NCBI RefSeq assembly: GCF_001816145.1
Contig: NZ_MDZB01000100.1
Coordinates: 1-59,326 of the forward strand
DNA length: 59,326 bases
Source of the DNA: Hymenobacter lapidarius
GTDB lineage: Bacteria > Bacteroidota > Bacteroidia > Cytophagales > Hymenobacteraceae
Reading direction: 5' to 3'
Shown here: positions 33,686 through 43,244 of the stretch, piece after piece
Position numbering within the stretch: position 1 is the stretch's first letter
Layout: the number at the start of each line of letters is the position of its first letter
Translations under genes and position numbers: made by a program
Notes under the pieces: generated by a model
What the model was told of the DNA's origin: nothing
Seen by the model: the letters and a program-made list of their open reading frames with translations, nothing else
Database searches by the model: none

Positions 33686-35152
33686 GTGGCTTGTTCATCA
33701 TGTTCTTCCGGCGGGGGCTGCGGCACCAAGCCGGGCGGCTGCAAATCCAACGGGGGCTGTAGCACCGGGGGCTGCAACCGCCTCAATGTTTTCGATTGGT
33801 TGCAGGACGTGGAAGTGCCGGACTCCTTTGCCGGCTTCGATATCGTAGAAATCCGCTTCAAGGGCGGCCGTAAAGAGTTTATGCGCAACGACCAGCGCCT
33901 GCCGCTGGTTACCGGCGATGCCGTGGTGGTAGACGCCGCCGGCTCCGGCTGGCACCTGGGCCACGTGAGCCTGAAAGGCGAGCTGGTGCGTCTGCAGATG
34001 CGCAAAAAGAAGGTGCCCACCGACTCCAAGGAAATCCGCAACATCCTGCGCATTGCCACTTCCGACGATGTGGAGCGCTGGGAAGCCGTGCGCGACTTGG
34101 AGAACGGCACCATGTTCCGGGCCCGGGCCATGGTGGGCGAACTGCGCCTGCGCATGAAGCTGAGCGATGTGGAATACCAGGCCGACCGCACCCGTGCCTT
34201 GTTCTATTATTCGGCCGAGGACCGGGTCGACTTCCGCGAGCTCATCCGCCGCCTGGCCGACGAGTTCCGGGTGCGCGTGGAGATGCGCCAGATATCGCTG
34301 CGCCAGGAGGCCGGCCGCATTGGCGGCATCGGCGTGTGCGGCCGCGAATTGTGCTGCTCTACGTGGCTGCAGGACTTTAAAACCGTGAGCACCACGGCCG
34401 CCCGCTACCAAAACCTGAGCCTGAACCCGCAGAAGCTGGCCGGCCAGTGCGGCCGCCTCAAGTGCTGCCTCAACTACGAGCTCGACGCCTATCTCGACGC
34501 CCTGAAGGACATTCCGCAGGTGCAGCGCCCGCTGCAAACGGCTAGAGGTGAGGCGTTTTTGCAGAAGACGGATATTTTCCGCCGCCGCATGTGGTTTGCT
34601 TTCAAAGGCGACAACAACTGGGTGATGCTGGACACGGCCCGCGTGCGGGAGCTGCTGGAAATGAACAAGCGCGGCGAGAAAATCGAAAGCCTGCTGCCTC
34701 CCCGCGAGGAAGCCCCTGAGCCCGAAGTATCGGCCATCGTGGAAGGCTCGCTCGACCGCCTCGACGATAAAATAAAGTCAAGCAGCAAGCGCACCAAGCG
34801 CAAGAAAACCCGTGGCGAAGGCGAAGTGCCCGAAGCCCGCGCCCCACGCGAAGGTGTGCATATCGATGTAACGGAAACCAGCGTCTTCCCGTGGGCTCTC
34901 CAGTACCAGTCGGGTGGACGTGAGTTCCTTCACGGTGCTGGCCAAGGTTCTGCTAGGAAGCAGGGGGTTCCTGGTAAGCACGGCAGTGAGGGTCGAGCCG
35001 GTGAGGGTATAGCTTCCTACTTCCGACGAAGAGCTGTAGGTGGCGTACATGGTGCCGTCGGCATTATAGGTAACGGCCATGGCGCCCGGCGTAACGATTA
35101 CACTGCTGGTAACGTCCGCCCCGCCCCCTTTGGGCATTGCGACATAGCTTAG
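33686..35152 (+). CDS. ricT: RicT-like PSP1 domain protein with an aberrant 3' end
   Basis: The N-terminus is Cys-rich (ACSSCSSGGGCGTK, then further Cys to residue 30), followed by a PSP1 domain (about 150-290; GIGVCGRELCCSTWL and LAGQCGRLKCCLNYELDAYL). In Bacillus, RicT is part of an Fe-S-carrying complex that affects RNA processing; a similar role is inferred. The start is GTG. From about residue 390 the sequence stops looking natural and lies antisense to a lipoprotein gene, so the true C-terminus probably ended near 34850. The gldH often found after it in other Bacteroidota is absent. Confidence 0.78.
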   Translation: MACSSCSSGGGCGTKPGGCKSNGGCSTGGCNRLNVFDWLQDVEVPDSFAGFDIVEIRFKGGRKEFMRNDQRLPLVTGDAVVVDAAGSGWHLGHVSLKGELVRLQMRKKKVPTDSKEIRNILRIATSDDVERWEAVRDLENGTMFRARAMVGELRLRMKLSDVEYQADRTRALFYYSAEDRVDFRELIRRLADEFRVRVEMRQISLRQEAGRIGGIGVCGRELCCSTWLQDFKTVSTTAARYQNLSLNPQKLAGQCGRLKCCLNYELDAYLDALKDIPQVQRPLQTARGEAFLQKTDIFRRRMWFAFKGDNNWVMLDTARVRELLEMNKRGEKIESLLPPREEAPEPEVSAIVEGSLDRLDDKIKSSSKRTKRKKTRGEGEVPEARAPREGVHIDVTETSVFPWALQYQSGGREFLHGAGQGSARKQGVPGKHGSEGRAGEGIASYFRRRAVGGVHGAVGIIGNGHGARRNDYTAGNVRPAPFGHCDIA

Positions 35153-35287
35153 AGCCGTCCATTGCCAAGTGCCGGCGGCAAGTACTACGACACTTGGGGC
35201 AAAGGGTGCCGGCGGCGAGTCATTACCAACTTTTGAGCAACTAGCCAGTCCCACCAACAATAGGCAGGGAAGGAGGGTATCTTTCAT
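34778..35287 (-). CDS. Small lipoprotein (lipocalin-like type), 3' end reads into ricT
   Basis: This is a predicted lipoprotein with signal LLPCLLLVGLASCSK. The mature part is beta-rich with WQWTALSYV and TSTRLVLES, reminiscent of Bacteroidota lipocalin-like lipoproteins. The credible sequence ends near RYIDMHTF (about 34855). The last 25 residues (FAFATGFLALGALAA) are antisense to ricT and probably read-through. Function unknown. Confidence 0.55.
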   Translation of the reverse strand: MKDTLLPCLLLVGLASCSKVGNDSPPAPFAPSVVVLAAGTWQWTALSYVAMPKGGGADVTSSVIVTPGAMAVTYNADGTMYATYSSSSEVGSYTLTGSTLTAVLTRNPLLPSRTLASTVKELTSTRLVLESPREDAGFRYIDMHTFAWGAGFGHFAFATGFLALGALAA

Positions 35288-35477
35288 GCCTGAAAACTAC
35301 AGAAAAAAATCCTCTTTTTAGCGTGAAACTGTGGATATACCAAACCCTAAGTGGATAAATCAGATAATAGACAAATTGAAGTTCACAAAACTGGTTCAAT
35401 GAATCTACGTTCACGAAAATCAATTTAAGATGAGTTTCGTGAACGCCTGAATCTGCATAGAATGAGGCTGGGCAAAT

Positions 35478-36770
35478 TTAGTATTCGACAGCTGGGAGCA
35501 CGGTGCCGCGCACCTCGCCAAAGCCAATGCGCACACCGTCTCTCTCGGCATAGCCGCGCATGGCCACGGTGTCGCCATCCAGGATGAACTTGCGTTCGGT
35601 GCCATCGGGCAACTGCAGGGGGCGGGTGCCGCGCCACGTCAGCTCCAGCATCGAGCCCAGGGAGTCGGGGGTGGTGCCGCTGATGGTGCCGGAGGCGTAG
35701 AGGTCGCCGGCTTCCAGATTGCAGCCGTTAGAGGCGTGGTGGGTGAGCTGCTGGGCCATGCTCCAGTACATCAGGCCAAAGTTGGTGCGGCTGATGGTGG
35801 TTTCGGAGCCCTGCGCGGGGGTAAGGGCCACTTCGAGGTGAATATCGAAGTTATGGGCGCCATCTTGGTTGAGGTAGGGTAGGGGCGTGGGTTCCTGCAC
35901 GGGGCCGGCAATGCGGAAAGGCTCCAGGGCGTCGAGCGTAACCACCCAGGGCGCCAGGCTACTGCCAAAGTTCTTGCCCAAAAAGGGGCCTAAAGGCACG
36001 TATTCCCAGCTTTGCAGGTCGCGGGCGCTCCAGTCGTTGAACAGGCACAGGCCGAAAATGTGCTCCTCGGCCTCAGCAATAGGCACGGTGCTGCCCAGCG
36101 CGGTGCCGGTGCCCACCACAAAAGCCATTTCCAGTTCAAAATCGAGCTGGCGACTGGGGCCGAACGTGGGCGCGGCCTCGTCGGGGGCTTTGCGCTGGCC
36201 ATTGGGGCGCTTGATATCCGTGCCGGACACCACAATGCTGCTGGTGCGGCCGTGGTAGCCAATGGGCAAGTGGCGCCAGTTGGGCAGCAGGGCGTTGGCC
36301 GGGTCGCGGAACATGGTGCCCACGTTGGTGGCGTGCTCGATGCTGCTGTAGAAATCGGTGTAGTTGGCGGGCTTCACCGGGCGCAGCATGCACACGTCGG
36401 TTTGCCGCAACAGGCAGTCGCGCACGGCCTCTTCGTTGTCGCGCAGAATGTCGGCATCGTGGCGCAGCAGCTCACTTACCCGCTGCCGCACGGCCCGCCA
36501 CGCCGGCTGGCCCAGGCGCAGAAACGCATTGAGGGAGCGGCGCCGAAATACTTTGGGTTGGGCCGCCCCCAGCTCCGTTAGGTCTTCAAAGAAACCGTAC
36601 TGACTGGCCGCGTACAGGTCGAGCACGTAGCCTCCAATGGCCACGGCCAGTCGCGCGCCCCGCTCTTCGGTTTCGAACACGCCAAACGGCAGGTTTTGAA
36701 TGGGAAAGTCGCTGGTTGGCGGAATGTCAATCCAAGAGCGAAGGGTGGGTGAATTTAAGTCAGTGGCCAT
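35478..36770 (-). CDS. fahA: Fumarylacetoacetase
   Basis: This enzyme cleaves fumarylacetoacetate to fumarate and acetoacetate, the last step of tyrosine breakdown. The 430-residue protein has a small N-terminal domain (FPIQNLPFGVFET) and a FAH catalytic domain with YTDFYSSIEHATNVGTMFR, LDFELEMAFVVGTGTALG, LFNDWSARDLQSWEYVPLGPFLGKNFG and GDLYASGTISG. ATG at 36770 agrees with a TACTTTTG box at 36793-36800. No other tyrosine-catabolism gene is adjacent. Confidence 0.93.
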   Translation of the reverse strand: MATDLNSPTLRSWIDIPPTSDFPIQNLPFGVFETEERGARLAVAIGGYVLDLYAASQYGFFEDLTELGAAQPKVFRRRSLNAFLRLGQPAWRAVRQRVSELLRHDADILRDNEEAVRDCLLRQTDVCMLRPVKPANYTDFYSSIEHATNVGTMFRDPANALLPNWRHLPIGYHGRTSSIVVSGTDIKRPNGQRKAPDEAAPTFGPSRQLDFELEMAFVVGTGTALGSTVPIAEAEEHIFGLCLFNDWSARDLQSWEYVPLGPFLGKNFGSSLAPWVVTLDALEPFRIAGPVQEPTPLPYLNQDGAHNFDIHLEVALTPAQGSETTISRTNFGLMYWSMAQQLTHHASNGCNLEAGDLYASGTISGTTPDSLGSMLELTWRGTRPLQLPDGTERKFILDGDTVAMRGYAERDGVRIGFGEVRGTVLPAVEY

Positions 36771-36792
36771 GGATGGAAAGAGTGGTGCGGGG

Positions 36793-36800
36793 CAAAAGTA
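36793..36800 (-). promoter_or_regulatory. Bacteroidota -7 box of fahA
   Basis: On the minus strand TACTTTTG lies 22 bases before the ATG at 36770. Confidence 0.55.
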
Positions 36801-36835
36801 ACGTGAAGGGCGCGGGTTATGGCGGGGTAGAATGA

Positions 36836-36890
36836 GACCGTCCGGCCCGCCCGTTGTCCGCATAGGGAACAACGGCCGAGCCGGACGGTC
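36836..36890. terminator. GC-rich hairpin between nfu and fahA
   Basis: GACCGTCCGG (36836-36845) and CCGGACGGTC (36881-36890) are perfect complements, with partial pairing inside (GTTGT/ACAAC). It lies 24 bases after the nfu stop. There is no long T-tract. Confidence 0.55.
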
Positions 36891-36913
36891 AATTAACGTA
36901 TTCTGAAAAACCC

Positions 36914-37171
36914 TTAGCGAGCTTCAACGGCCGTGATTTCGGGTACGGCCTTCTTTACGGTGTCTTCCAGGCCGGCGCGCGTCATCGGCGACATGGGGCA
37001 GGCCCCGCAGGCGCCTTCCCATTCGAGTTGGAGCACGCCTTCGGGGGTGATGTTGGCCACGCGCACGTTGCCGCCATCGGTGGCCAGGTACGGACGCAGG
37101 CTATCCAATGCCGCCTCAATACGGGGCATCAACGGATGGTCGAAAACGGGGGCAGAAGCTGGCATGTCCAC
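36914..37171 (-). CDS. NifU-like C-terminal domain protein (Nfu)
   Basis: This 85-residue Fe-S carrier has the NifU C-terminal fold and the CxxC motif GACGACPMSPMTR. Conserved segments are LRPYLATDGGNV and LEWEGACGACP. It accepts or delivers 4Fe-4S clusters. It starts 4 bases after the mrp stop, so the pair is an operon and points to Fe-S delivery. Confidence 0.9.
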   Translation of the reverse strand: MDMPASAPVFDHPLMPRIEAALDSLRPYLATDGGNVRVANITPEGVLQLEWEGACGACPMSPMTRAGLEDTVKKAVPEITAVEAR

Positions 37172-37175
37172 GGGA

Positions 37176-38279
37176 TTAAGGATTCATTTGAACGATGGCC
37201 GTCTTGGGAGCCACGTTGTTACGGATGCTGATTTGCCGGGCTACGGCTTCGGCCAGGTTCGCGAACAGCTGACCCACTACCGATTTAGGGTCGAGTACCG
37301 CCGGCTGTCCCTCGTCGCCATTTTCGCGGATGCTTTGCACCAGCGGCAGCTGGCCCAGCAGCGGCACATCGTGCTGCTCGGCCAGACGCCGGCCGCCGTT
37401 CTCACCGAAAATGAAATATTTGTTGTCGGGCAGCTCGGCGGGGGTAAACCACGCCATGTTCTCCACCACGCCCAGCACGGGCACGTTGATTTGGGGCTGG
37501 CGGAACATCTGCAAGCCCTTCTGGGCATCGGACAGGGCCACTTTCTGGGGCGTGGTCACGATGACGGCCCCCGTTACGGGCACCGTTTGCACCAGGGTCA
37601 GGTGAATATCGGAAGTGCCGGGCGGCAGGTCCAGGAGCAGGTAGTCGAGTTCGCCCCAGTCCACTTCGGTAATAAACTGCTTGAGCGCCGATGAGGCCAT
37701 GGGCCCGCGCCATACGATGGCCGACTCGGCCGGAGCCAGAAAGCCGATGCTCATCAGCTTCACCCCGTATTTCTCGATGGGCTTAATCAGGTTTTTACCA
37801 TTGGGCCCCTGAAAAACATGGGGCGCTTCGTTCTCCACGCCAAACATGGTGGGCATGCTGGGGCCGGAAATATCAGCATCCACCAAGCCGACTTTGGCGC
37901 CCGTGGCCGCCAGCGCCACTGCCAGGTTGGCCGTAACGGTGCTTTTTCCCACGCCGCCCTTGCCCGAGGCAATGGCAATGATGTTTTTGACGCCCGGCAG
38001 CAAATCGCCGCGGTTGTTGCGCAGCGTGGTCACCCGCGACGTCATGGTAATCACTACGTTGGCATCCTTGTCCACCATCGTGTGGATGGCGCGCTCGCAG
38101 GCATCGTGAATGAGCTGCTTAAGGGGGCAGGCAGGTGTAGTAAGCACCACCGTAAAGGCTACGGTAAGGCCGTCAATCTCAATGTTCTCAATCATGTTGA
38201 GCGTCACGAGGTCCTGGCCCAGGTCGGGCTCTTCCACGTAGCTCAGGGCTTTGAGAACGGCTTCTTGGGTTATGGTCAT
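37176..38279 (-). CDS. Mrp/ApbC family Fe-S carrier ATPase
   Basis: This is a 367-residue P-loop carrier with an N-terminal MIP18/DUF59 domain (about 1-90) and a deviant Walker A (ASGKGGVGKSTVTANLAVALA, about 106-125). Further motifs are VDADISGPS, LLLDLPPGTSDIHLT and IVTTPQKVALSDAQKGL. The usual CxxC after ENMA is replaced by WFTPAELPDNKYFIFG. No Cys pair is visible there, so cluster binding must use other residues or partners. It is followed by nfu after 4 bases. ATG at 38279 is preferred and is backed by TATCTTTG upstream. Confidence 0.88.
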   Translation of the reverse strand: MTITQEAVLKALSYVEEPDLGQDLVTLNMIENIEIDGLTVAFTVVLTTPACPLKQLIHDACERAIHTMVDKDANVVITMTSRVTTLRNNRGDLLPGVKNIIAIASGKGGVGKSTVTANLAVALAATGAKVGLVDADISGPSMPTMFGVENEAPHVFQGPNGKNLIKPIEKYGVKLMSIGFLAPAESAIVWRGPMASSALKQFITEVDWGELDYLLLDLPPGTSDIHLTLVQTVPVTGAVIVTTPQKVALSDAQKGLQMFRQPQINVPVLGVVENMAWFTPAELPDNKYFIFGENGGRRLAEQHDVPLLGQLPLVQSIRENGDEGQPAVLDPKSVVGQLFANLAEAVARQISIRNNVAPKTAIVQMNP

Positions 38280-38312
38280 ATGGCAGGCAATGCGCCGGGA
38301 AATGGCGCGCTG

Positions 38313-38320
38313 CAAAGATA
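38313..38320 (-). promoter_or_regulatory. Bacteroidota -7 box of mrp-nfu
   Basis: On the minus strand TATCTTTG (TAnnTTTG) lies 33 bases before the mrp ATG. Confidence 0.55.
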
Positions 38321-38478
38321 ACCCCGGAAGCGGCGGGCAGGTTCGGAACCACTCAAATTGCTTTTTTGATGCACCACGGCCTCATAAGTACCAATCCGGC
38401 CACCTTGGTTGCCGATGATTTCTCCTCAAATGCGCGTATGCTACCATCCATTAGTTGACGATTTTCTCAACGCGGCTG

Positions 38479-40329
38479 CTACTCCAGAAACTTCATCTGC
38501 CGCGAGGCCAGCAGCTTTTCCGGTACGCTCAGGGCGCCGGTGTGGGCGTCAATCAGGCCGTTGCGCTCGTCTTCGATGTTGGTGGCCTGGGTGTACACGT
38601 CGCCGGCAATCGGGCGCCGGCGCAGCTCCTGCTTAAAGGCGTGGATGCTGCTGGTACGGGCTTCCGCGTCCTGCGGCCCGCCGTAGTCGGGAAAGCCAAA
38701 ACCGCCCCACTCGCTCACAATGAGCGGCACTTGCCGGCGGTAGAAAAAGGCATCGCCCACCACCAGCGGGAAAGCGGCCGTGCCCTCCATCTCGCCGCCC
38801 ACCAGACGGTCGAGCAGCTCCCGCCAACGCGCCAGGTCGGGGGTGTAGAGGTGGGCCGTGAGCAAGTCGGACTTGAGCCGGCCGGTGTGGGAAACGTGGT
38901 GCCAGCCGTCGTTGTCCACCACCAGAAACTGCGGGTAGGCAATTTGCATGAAGTGGTAGGTATCCACGATGTACTGCCGGGTTTCGGGGTTGGTGGCAAT
39001 GTCCTGGGCGCCCCAGTCCTCGTTGTAGAGGCTCCAGATAATGATGGATGGGTGGGTTTCGCTTAGCGTTACCAGCCGCAGCAGCTCGGCGCGGTGGTTT
39101 TCGCGGCTGCGGGGCGTGGAGCTGTGCGGGCTGGGCACTTCCACCCACAGCAGCAGGCCTAGCTCGTCGGCCAAGTTGTAGATGCGTGGGTCGATGCCGG
39201 CAATGTGCACCCGCACCAGGTTGCAGCCCAGCGCCTTCATGGCGTGCATGTGGAGCTGCATCTCCTTGTAGGTGGCCTGGCCGGGCTGGTAAAGAATGCC
39301 GTCGAGGTAGGTCGACTGGTTGTTGAGGTACACGTACCGGCCCCGCGCTTCAATCTTGCGCAGGCCAAACAGCGTTTCGATGGCGGAAGCGTAGCCTTCG
39401 CCGTCGATTAGCTGCGCCACCAGGCGGTAGCGGTGGGGCGCTTCCGGCGACCATAGCTCGGCACCGGGCACTTCCAGCACCACGCGCTGCTGCCACTGGC
39501 CGGGCTCCAAGCGAATGGGGAAATCCGAAGCCGCCAGCGGGGTGGTGCGGTTGGGCGTTTTGGGGTCGAACACCTGCAGGCGAATCACGTAGTCGCCGGG
39601 GTCGTGGATGCGCAGCGTCACGTTGAAGCGCACCAACTGGTCTTCTACCACGCTCACCACGCCCACGCGGGAGCGCAGGCGGTTGCGCTCCACCACTTCC
39701 AGCCACACGCTACGCACGGCGCCAGTGTAGGTCTGGTACCAGATGCCGCCGCGCTTGTACACGTGCGACTCCTGTTTGCCGCGTGGGGTTTCGGCGTCCA
39801 TGTTGTCGGCAATGCGCACGGTGAGGCGGTTTACCGGGCGCAGGTTTACCGGGTCCAGCTCGTAGGTGAAAGAGGTGTACTCGCCAAAGTGCACTTCTTC
39901 GCCTTCAATGGTACTGAGCGGCTGGCCATTGAGCCACACCCGCGTTTCGTAGCCGCAGGCCCCAAACGTGAGCTGCACCATGGAGCGCGGCTGGGGCTCT
40001 TCAATTGCCGGCAGGGCAAACTCACGCTCGTACCACACCACCACCTGGTCGTGCCAGGCGGCCGCTCCCTGCTGCCCGCGGGCCTGAGCCAGGTGCTCTT
40101 CCACCGAGCCCGGCCACTGGGCCGTGTACTCGTAGGAATGGCCCGAAGCCCAGTTTTCCTGCAGGCCCACGTCGGCGTCGTCGTGCGCAAACCGCCACTG
40201 CCCGTCCAGCAGTACGTGGCTGTTCATGCGAAGCACCGCCCGGGGCAACGGGTTGGCCTTTTCGTTGTTGGGAGATTCTTCGGGGAGGCTAAACGAAAGC
40301 GAGTAGTTCGAAGGATGCAGGTCTTCCAT
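38479..40329 (-). CDS. Glycoside hydrolase family 2 enzyme
   Basis: This 616-residue protein has the GH2 order: sugar-binding domain (about 35-215; WPGSVEEH, YEREFALP, GYETRVWLNGQ), Ig-like domain (about 220-320) and TIM barrel with RGRYVYLNNQSTYLDG, the acid/base Glu in SLYNEDWG and the nucleophile Glu in IVSEWGGFGFPDYGG. Both catalytic Glu are present. No signal peptide is visible. The glycan target is unknown; beta-glucuronidase and beta-galactosidase are both possible. Confidence 0.85.
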   Translation of the reverse strand: MEDLHPSNYSLSFSLPEESPNNEKANPLPRAVLRMNSHVLLDGQWRFAHDDADVGLQENWASGHSYEYTAQWPGSVEEHLAQARGQQGAAAWHDQVVVWYEREFALPAIEEPQPRSMVQLTFGACGYETRVWLNGQPLSTIEGEEVHFGEYTSFTYELDPVNLRPVNRLTVRIADNMDAETPRGKQESHVYKRGGIWYQTYTGAVRSVWLEVVERNRLRSRVGVVSVVEDQLVRFNVTLRIHDPGDYVIRLQVFDPKTPNRTTPLAASDFPIRLEPGQWQQRVVLEVPGAELWSPEAPHRYRLVAQLIDGEGYASAIETLFGLRKIEARGRYVYLNNQSTYLDGILYQPGQATYKEMQLHMHAMKALGCNLVRVHIAGIDPRIYNLADELGLLLWVEVPSPHSSTPRSRENHRAELLRLVTLSETHPSIIIWSLYNEDWGAQDIATNPETRQYIVDTYHFMQIAYPQFLVVDNDGWHHVSHTGRLKSDLLTAHLYTPDLARWRELLDRLVGGEMEGTAAFPLVVGDAFFYRRQVPLIVSEWGGFGFPDYGGPQDAEARTSSIHAFKQELRRRPIAGDVYTQATNIEDERNGLIDAHTGALSVPEKLLASRQMKFLE

Positions 40330-40501
40330 TCGGGGCAGTGGATAAGGAGCTGAGCGGTGGGCGTGCTAAGGAGTTCACCGCTCAACTAACGGCCAAATCG
40401 CCCAGAATGATGCAGCGGCCCCAAAACCAGCCAATCAGCCACGCCCAGCGGCCCAGTACGCACCGGCCACCGGTGCCTGGCCCCATCGCTGCCCCGGTTC
40501 C

Positions 40502-41767
40502 TCAGGTCTTCTGCTTTTTCTTCTTCGCCGCTGGAAACAAAATATTGTTCAAAATCAGGCGGTAGCCCGGCGAGTTGGGGTGCAGGGTGAGGTCGGTGGG
40601 TTCTTCGCCCACCAAGTGCTGGTAGTCTTCGGGGTCGTGGCCGCCGTAAAAAGTCCAGGTGCCTTTGCCCAGGGTGCCGTGCAGGTAGCGCGCTTCGCCG
40701 GTTTGCTTGGTGTCGCCCATCACAATCACATCCGACTTAATGAGGCGTTTGCGGAAGGCCGTGGTTTGGCCCATAAAGCCGTGGATGGTTTTTTCGTGGT
40801 TCTGGCACAGCATGGTAGGCACCGGGTCGTACTTGGCCGAGAAGGTGAAGAGTGAGAAGTAGTCGTTCTGCTCGCCCAGGCCGCGCTCGTTGGGCTGCAT
40901 GTCGATGTTGGAGTACTCGTACTCGAAGGGGTTGCGCACCAGCTGGAAATTCTCGAAGGCCAGGCAGCGGTTGAAGTTCAGCTTGGATTGGGCGTTGGGG
41001 TCGGCCGGGTCGCCGTCGTACATGCTTTCCACCATGTCAATGCCCAAGCCGGCCAGGGCAATGTCGTAGCTGTCGGTGGCCGAGCACATGGCAAATAGAA
41101 ACCCGCCCCCGGCAATGAATTCCTGCATTTTCACGGCCACGGTGCCCTTCATCTGGCTCACTTTGCCAAAGCCGTTGCGCTTGGCGGCGGCCTCGGCGTC
41201 GCGCACCTGCTGCTGGTACCAGGGGTAGTTGCGGTAGGTAGAATAGAACTTGCCGTACTCGCCCGTGAAATCTTCGTGGTGCAGGTGCAGCCAGTCGTAC
41301 TTCGGCAGTTGGCCGGCCAGCACCTCATCGTCGTAAAGCTGGGTGTAGGGAATTTCGGCGTACGCCAGCACCATGGTCACGGCATCGTCCCAGGGCTGCT
41401 TGCCTTTGGGCGTGTACACCGCAATTTTGGGCACTTTCTCCAGCCTCATCACGTCCATGTTGGCGTTGGGGTCAGCTATTTCCTGCAGGATGGCCGTGTA
41501 CTGGGCCTCACTGATAACCTGAAACGAGACGCCACGCACCGCCAGCTCGTTTTCTGCCCCGGCCGTGGTTTCGAAGGCGAAAGCGCCGCCCCGGTAGTTC
41601 AGCAGCCAGTCGACGGGCACTTCGCGCTGCAGCAGCCAAAAGGTGACGCCATATGCCTTCAGACACTCTTTTTGGGTGTTGTCCATGGGCACCAGCACGT
41701 GGTTGGCGCGGGCCGCCAGGCCGGTCAAGGCCACCAGTAATGTCAGCAGAATACGCTTGAGCAGCAT
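40502..41767 (-). CDS. Conserved secreted Bacteroidota protein, often labelled 'asparagine synthetase B'
   Basis: This 421-residue protein has a signal peptide (RILLTLLVALTGLAARA) and conserved segments WLLNYRGGAFAF, LEKVPKIAVYTPKGKQPWDD, DWLHLHHEDFTGEYGKF and SATDSYDIALAGLGIDM. I recall this family being labelled asparagine synthetase B in databases. It lacks an N-terminal catalytic Cys and a recognisable ATP pyrophosphatase SGGxDS loop, so that name is doubtful. The real function is unknown. ATG at 41767. Confidence 0.7.
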   Translation of the reverse strand: MLLKRILLTLLVALTGLAARANHVLVPMDNTQKECLKAYGVTFWLLQREVPVDWLLNYRGGAFAFETTAGAENELAVRGVSFQVISEAQYTAILQEIADPNANMDVMRLEKVPKIAVYTPKGKQPWDDAVTMVLAYAEIPYTQLYDDEVLAGQLPKYDWLHLHHEDFTGEYGKFYSTYRNYPWYQQQVRDAEAAAKRNGFGKVSQMKGTVAVKMQEFIAGGGFLFAMCSATDSYDIALAGLGIDMVESMYDGDPADPNAQSKLNFNRCLAFENFQLVRNPFEYEYSNIDMQPNERGLGEQNDYFSLFTFSAKYDPVPTMLCQNHEKTIHGFMGQTTAFRKRLIKSDVIVMGDTKQTGEARYLHGTLGKGTWTFYGGHDPEDYQHLVGEEPTDLTLHPNSPGYRLILNNILFPAAKKKKQKT

Positions 41768-41982
41768 CGTTATTTGGGTAAAGGAAACGCATCCATCCAA
41801 CCGGGTTGCGTCGCGGGTGGTTCAAGTTAAGCGCCGCGCGCCGAACTTTGAACGGGGCCGCCCGCCCCAGCGGGACGAAACTCCCGGCACGGCGTTGCGG
41901 GATGCGCATCTTTGCAACGACTTTTGCACGGCCCCCCGCCCGCCGGGCCACCAGTACCCACCTCCGGCCCAAGCCCATTCCC

Positions 41983-43221
41983 ATGAGCCCCCTCGAAAAC
42001 GTCCGCGAAGCCTTCCGCTCCATCCGCTCCAATTTGTTGCGCACCGTCCTCACGGCGCTCATTCTGAGCATCGGCTTGTTTGCGCTGGTGGGCATTCTCA
42101 CGGGCATCGATGCCATGAAGAATTCCCTGTCGGAGACCTTCGCCAGCCTTGGCGCCAACTCCTTCGAGATTCACGCTAAGGGCTACAACAACCGGGGCCG
42201 GCGCGGGGGCGTGCAGTCTAAGCAGTACACGCCGGTCAATTACCTGCAGGCCACCCAGTACAAGAAAGCCATGGGCGAAGACGCCCAGGTGGGTATTTCG
42301 GCCTTCGTGGCCGGGGCTGCGGAAATGAAAGCCAACGGCATCAAAACCAACCCCAACATGCAAGTGGTGGCGGGCGATGAAAACTACCTGAAAATTCAGG
42401 GCTATAACCTGGCCAATGGCCGAAGCTTTTCGCAAGCTGAGCTGAATAGCGGGGCCAACGTAATGATAGTAGGGGATGAAATCCGCCTCAAGCTGTTTCC
42501 CAAGCAGAGCCCCGTGGGCAAGTACGTGTCGGCCCTGGGCCGCCGCTTCCTGATTGTGGGCCTGCTCGAAAAGAGCGGCAGCAGCATGGGCGGGGGGGGC
42601 GCCGACCGCCTGGCCCTGCTGCCCTTGGAAACCGGCAACCAAATGCCCCGGCAGCGCGCCCTCACCTACGACATCAAAACCGCCACCGACCAGCAAGGCA
42701 CCCTCAACTTCCTCATTGGGCAGGCCACCGGCGTGATGCGGGCCGTGCGCCACGACCGACTGGGGCAGGAAGACAGCTTCGTGGTGGAAAGCAGCGAGTC
42801 GCTGGCCAACGACCTGAACTCCATTTCGGGCAAGGTGAAGGTGGGAGGCACCATCATGGCCTTTATCACGCTGCTCGGAGCCAGCATTGCCCTCATGAAC
42901 ATCATGCTAGTTTCGGTGACGGAGCGCACCCGCGAGATTGGCATTCGCAAGGCCCTGGGCGCCACGGCGGTTCAGATTCGCCGGCAGTTCCTCATCGAGG
43001 CCATCGTCATCTGCCTGATGGGCGGCACGCTGGGCATTGTGCTGGGCGTGCTGGGCGGCAACGGCGTAGCCACGTTTGTGGGTTCCGGTTCGTTTCTGGT
43101 GCCATGGGGCTGGATTGCCACAGGCCTGGTCATTTGCGTGGGCGTGGGGCTGGCGTCCGGGTATTACCCCGCCAGCAAAGCCGCTGCCCTGGACCCCATC
43201 GAATCCCTCCGCTACGAGTAG
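41983..43221 (+). CDS. MacB-like ABC transporter permease (FtsX family)
   Basis: This 412-residue membrane protein has an N-terminal transmembrane helix ([21 protein letters not shown]), a large periplasmic MacB_PCD-type domain (about 50-270) and a C-terminal FtsX domain with three helices ([32 protein letters not shown] spans residues 295-328). No ATPase gene is adjacent; it may pair with one elsewhere. A CATCTTTG box lies at 41907-41914. Confidence 0.85.
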   Translation: MSPLENVREAFRSIRSNLLRTVLTALILSIGLFALVGILTGIDAMKNSLSETFASLGANSFEIHAKGYNNRGRRGGVQSKQYTPVNYLQATQYKKAMGEDAQVGISAFVAGAAEMKANGIKTNPNMQVVAGDENYLKIQGYNLANGRSFSQAELNSGANVMIVGDEIRLKLFPKQSPVGKYVSALGRRFLIVGLLEKSGSSMGGGGADRLALLPLETGNQMPRQRALTYDIKTATDQQGTLNFLIGQATGVMRAVRHDRLGQEDSFVVESSESLANDLNSISGKVKVGGTIMAFITLLGASIALMNIMLVSVTERTREIGIRKALGATAVQIRRQFLIEAIVICLMGGTLGIVLGVLGGNGVATFVGSGSFLVPWGWIATGLVICVGVGLASGYYPASKAAALDPIESLRYE

Positions 43222-43244
43222 TACCAGGGGGAGCTGCACCGAAG

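Noticed and set aside
40502..41767. Asparagine synthetase function
   Set aside because: No catalytic Cys and no ATP-pyrophosphatase loop are visible; only the database-style label suggests it.
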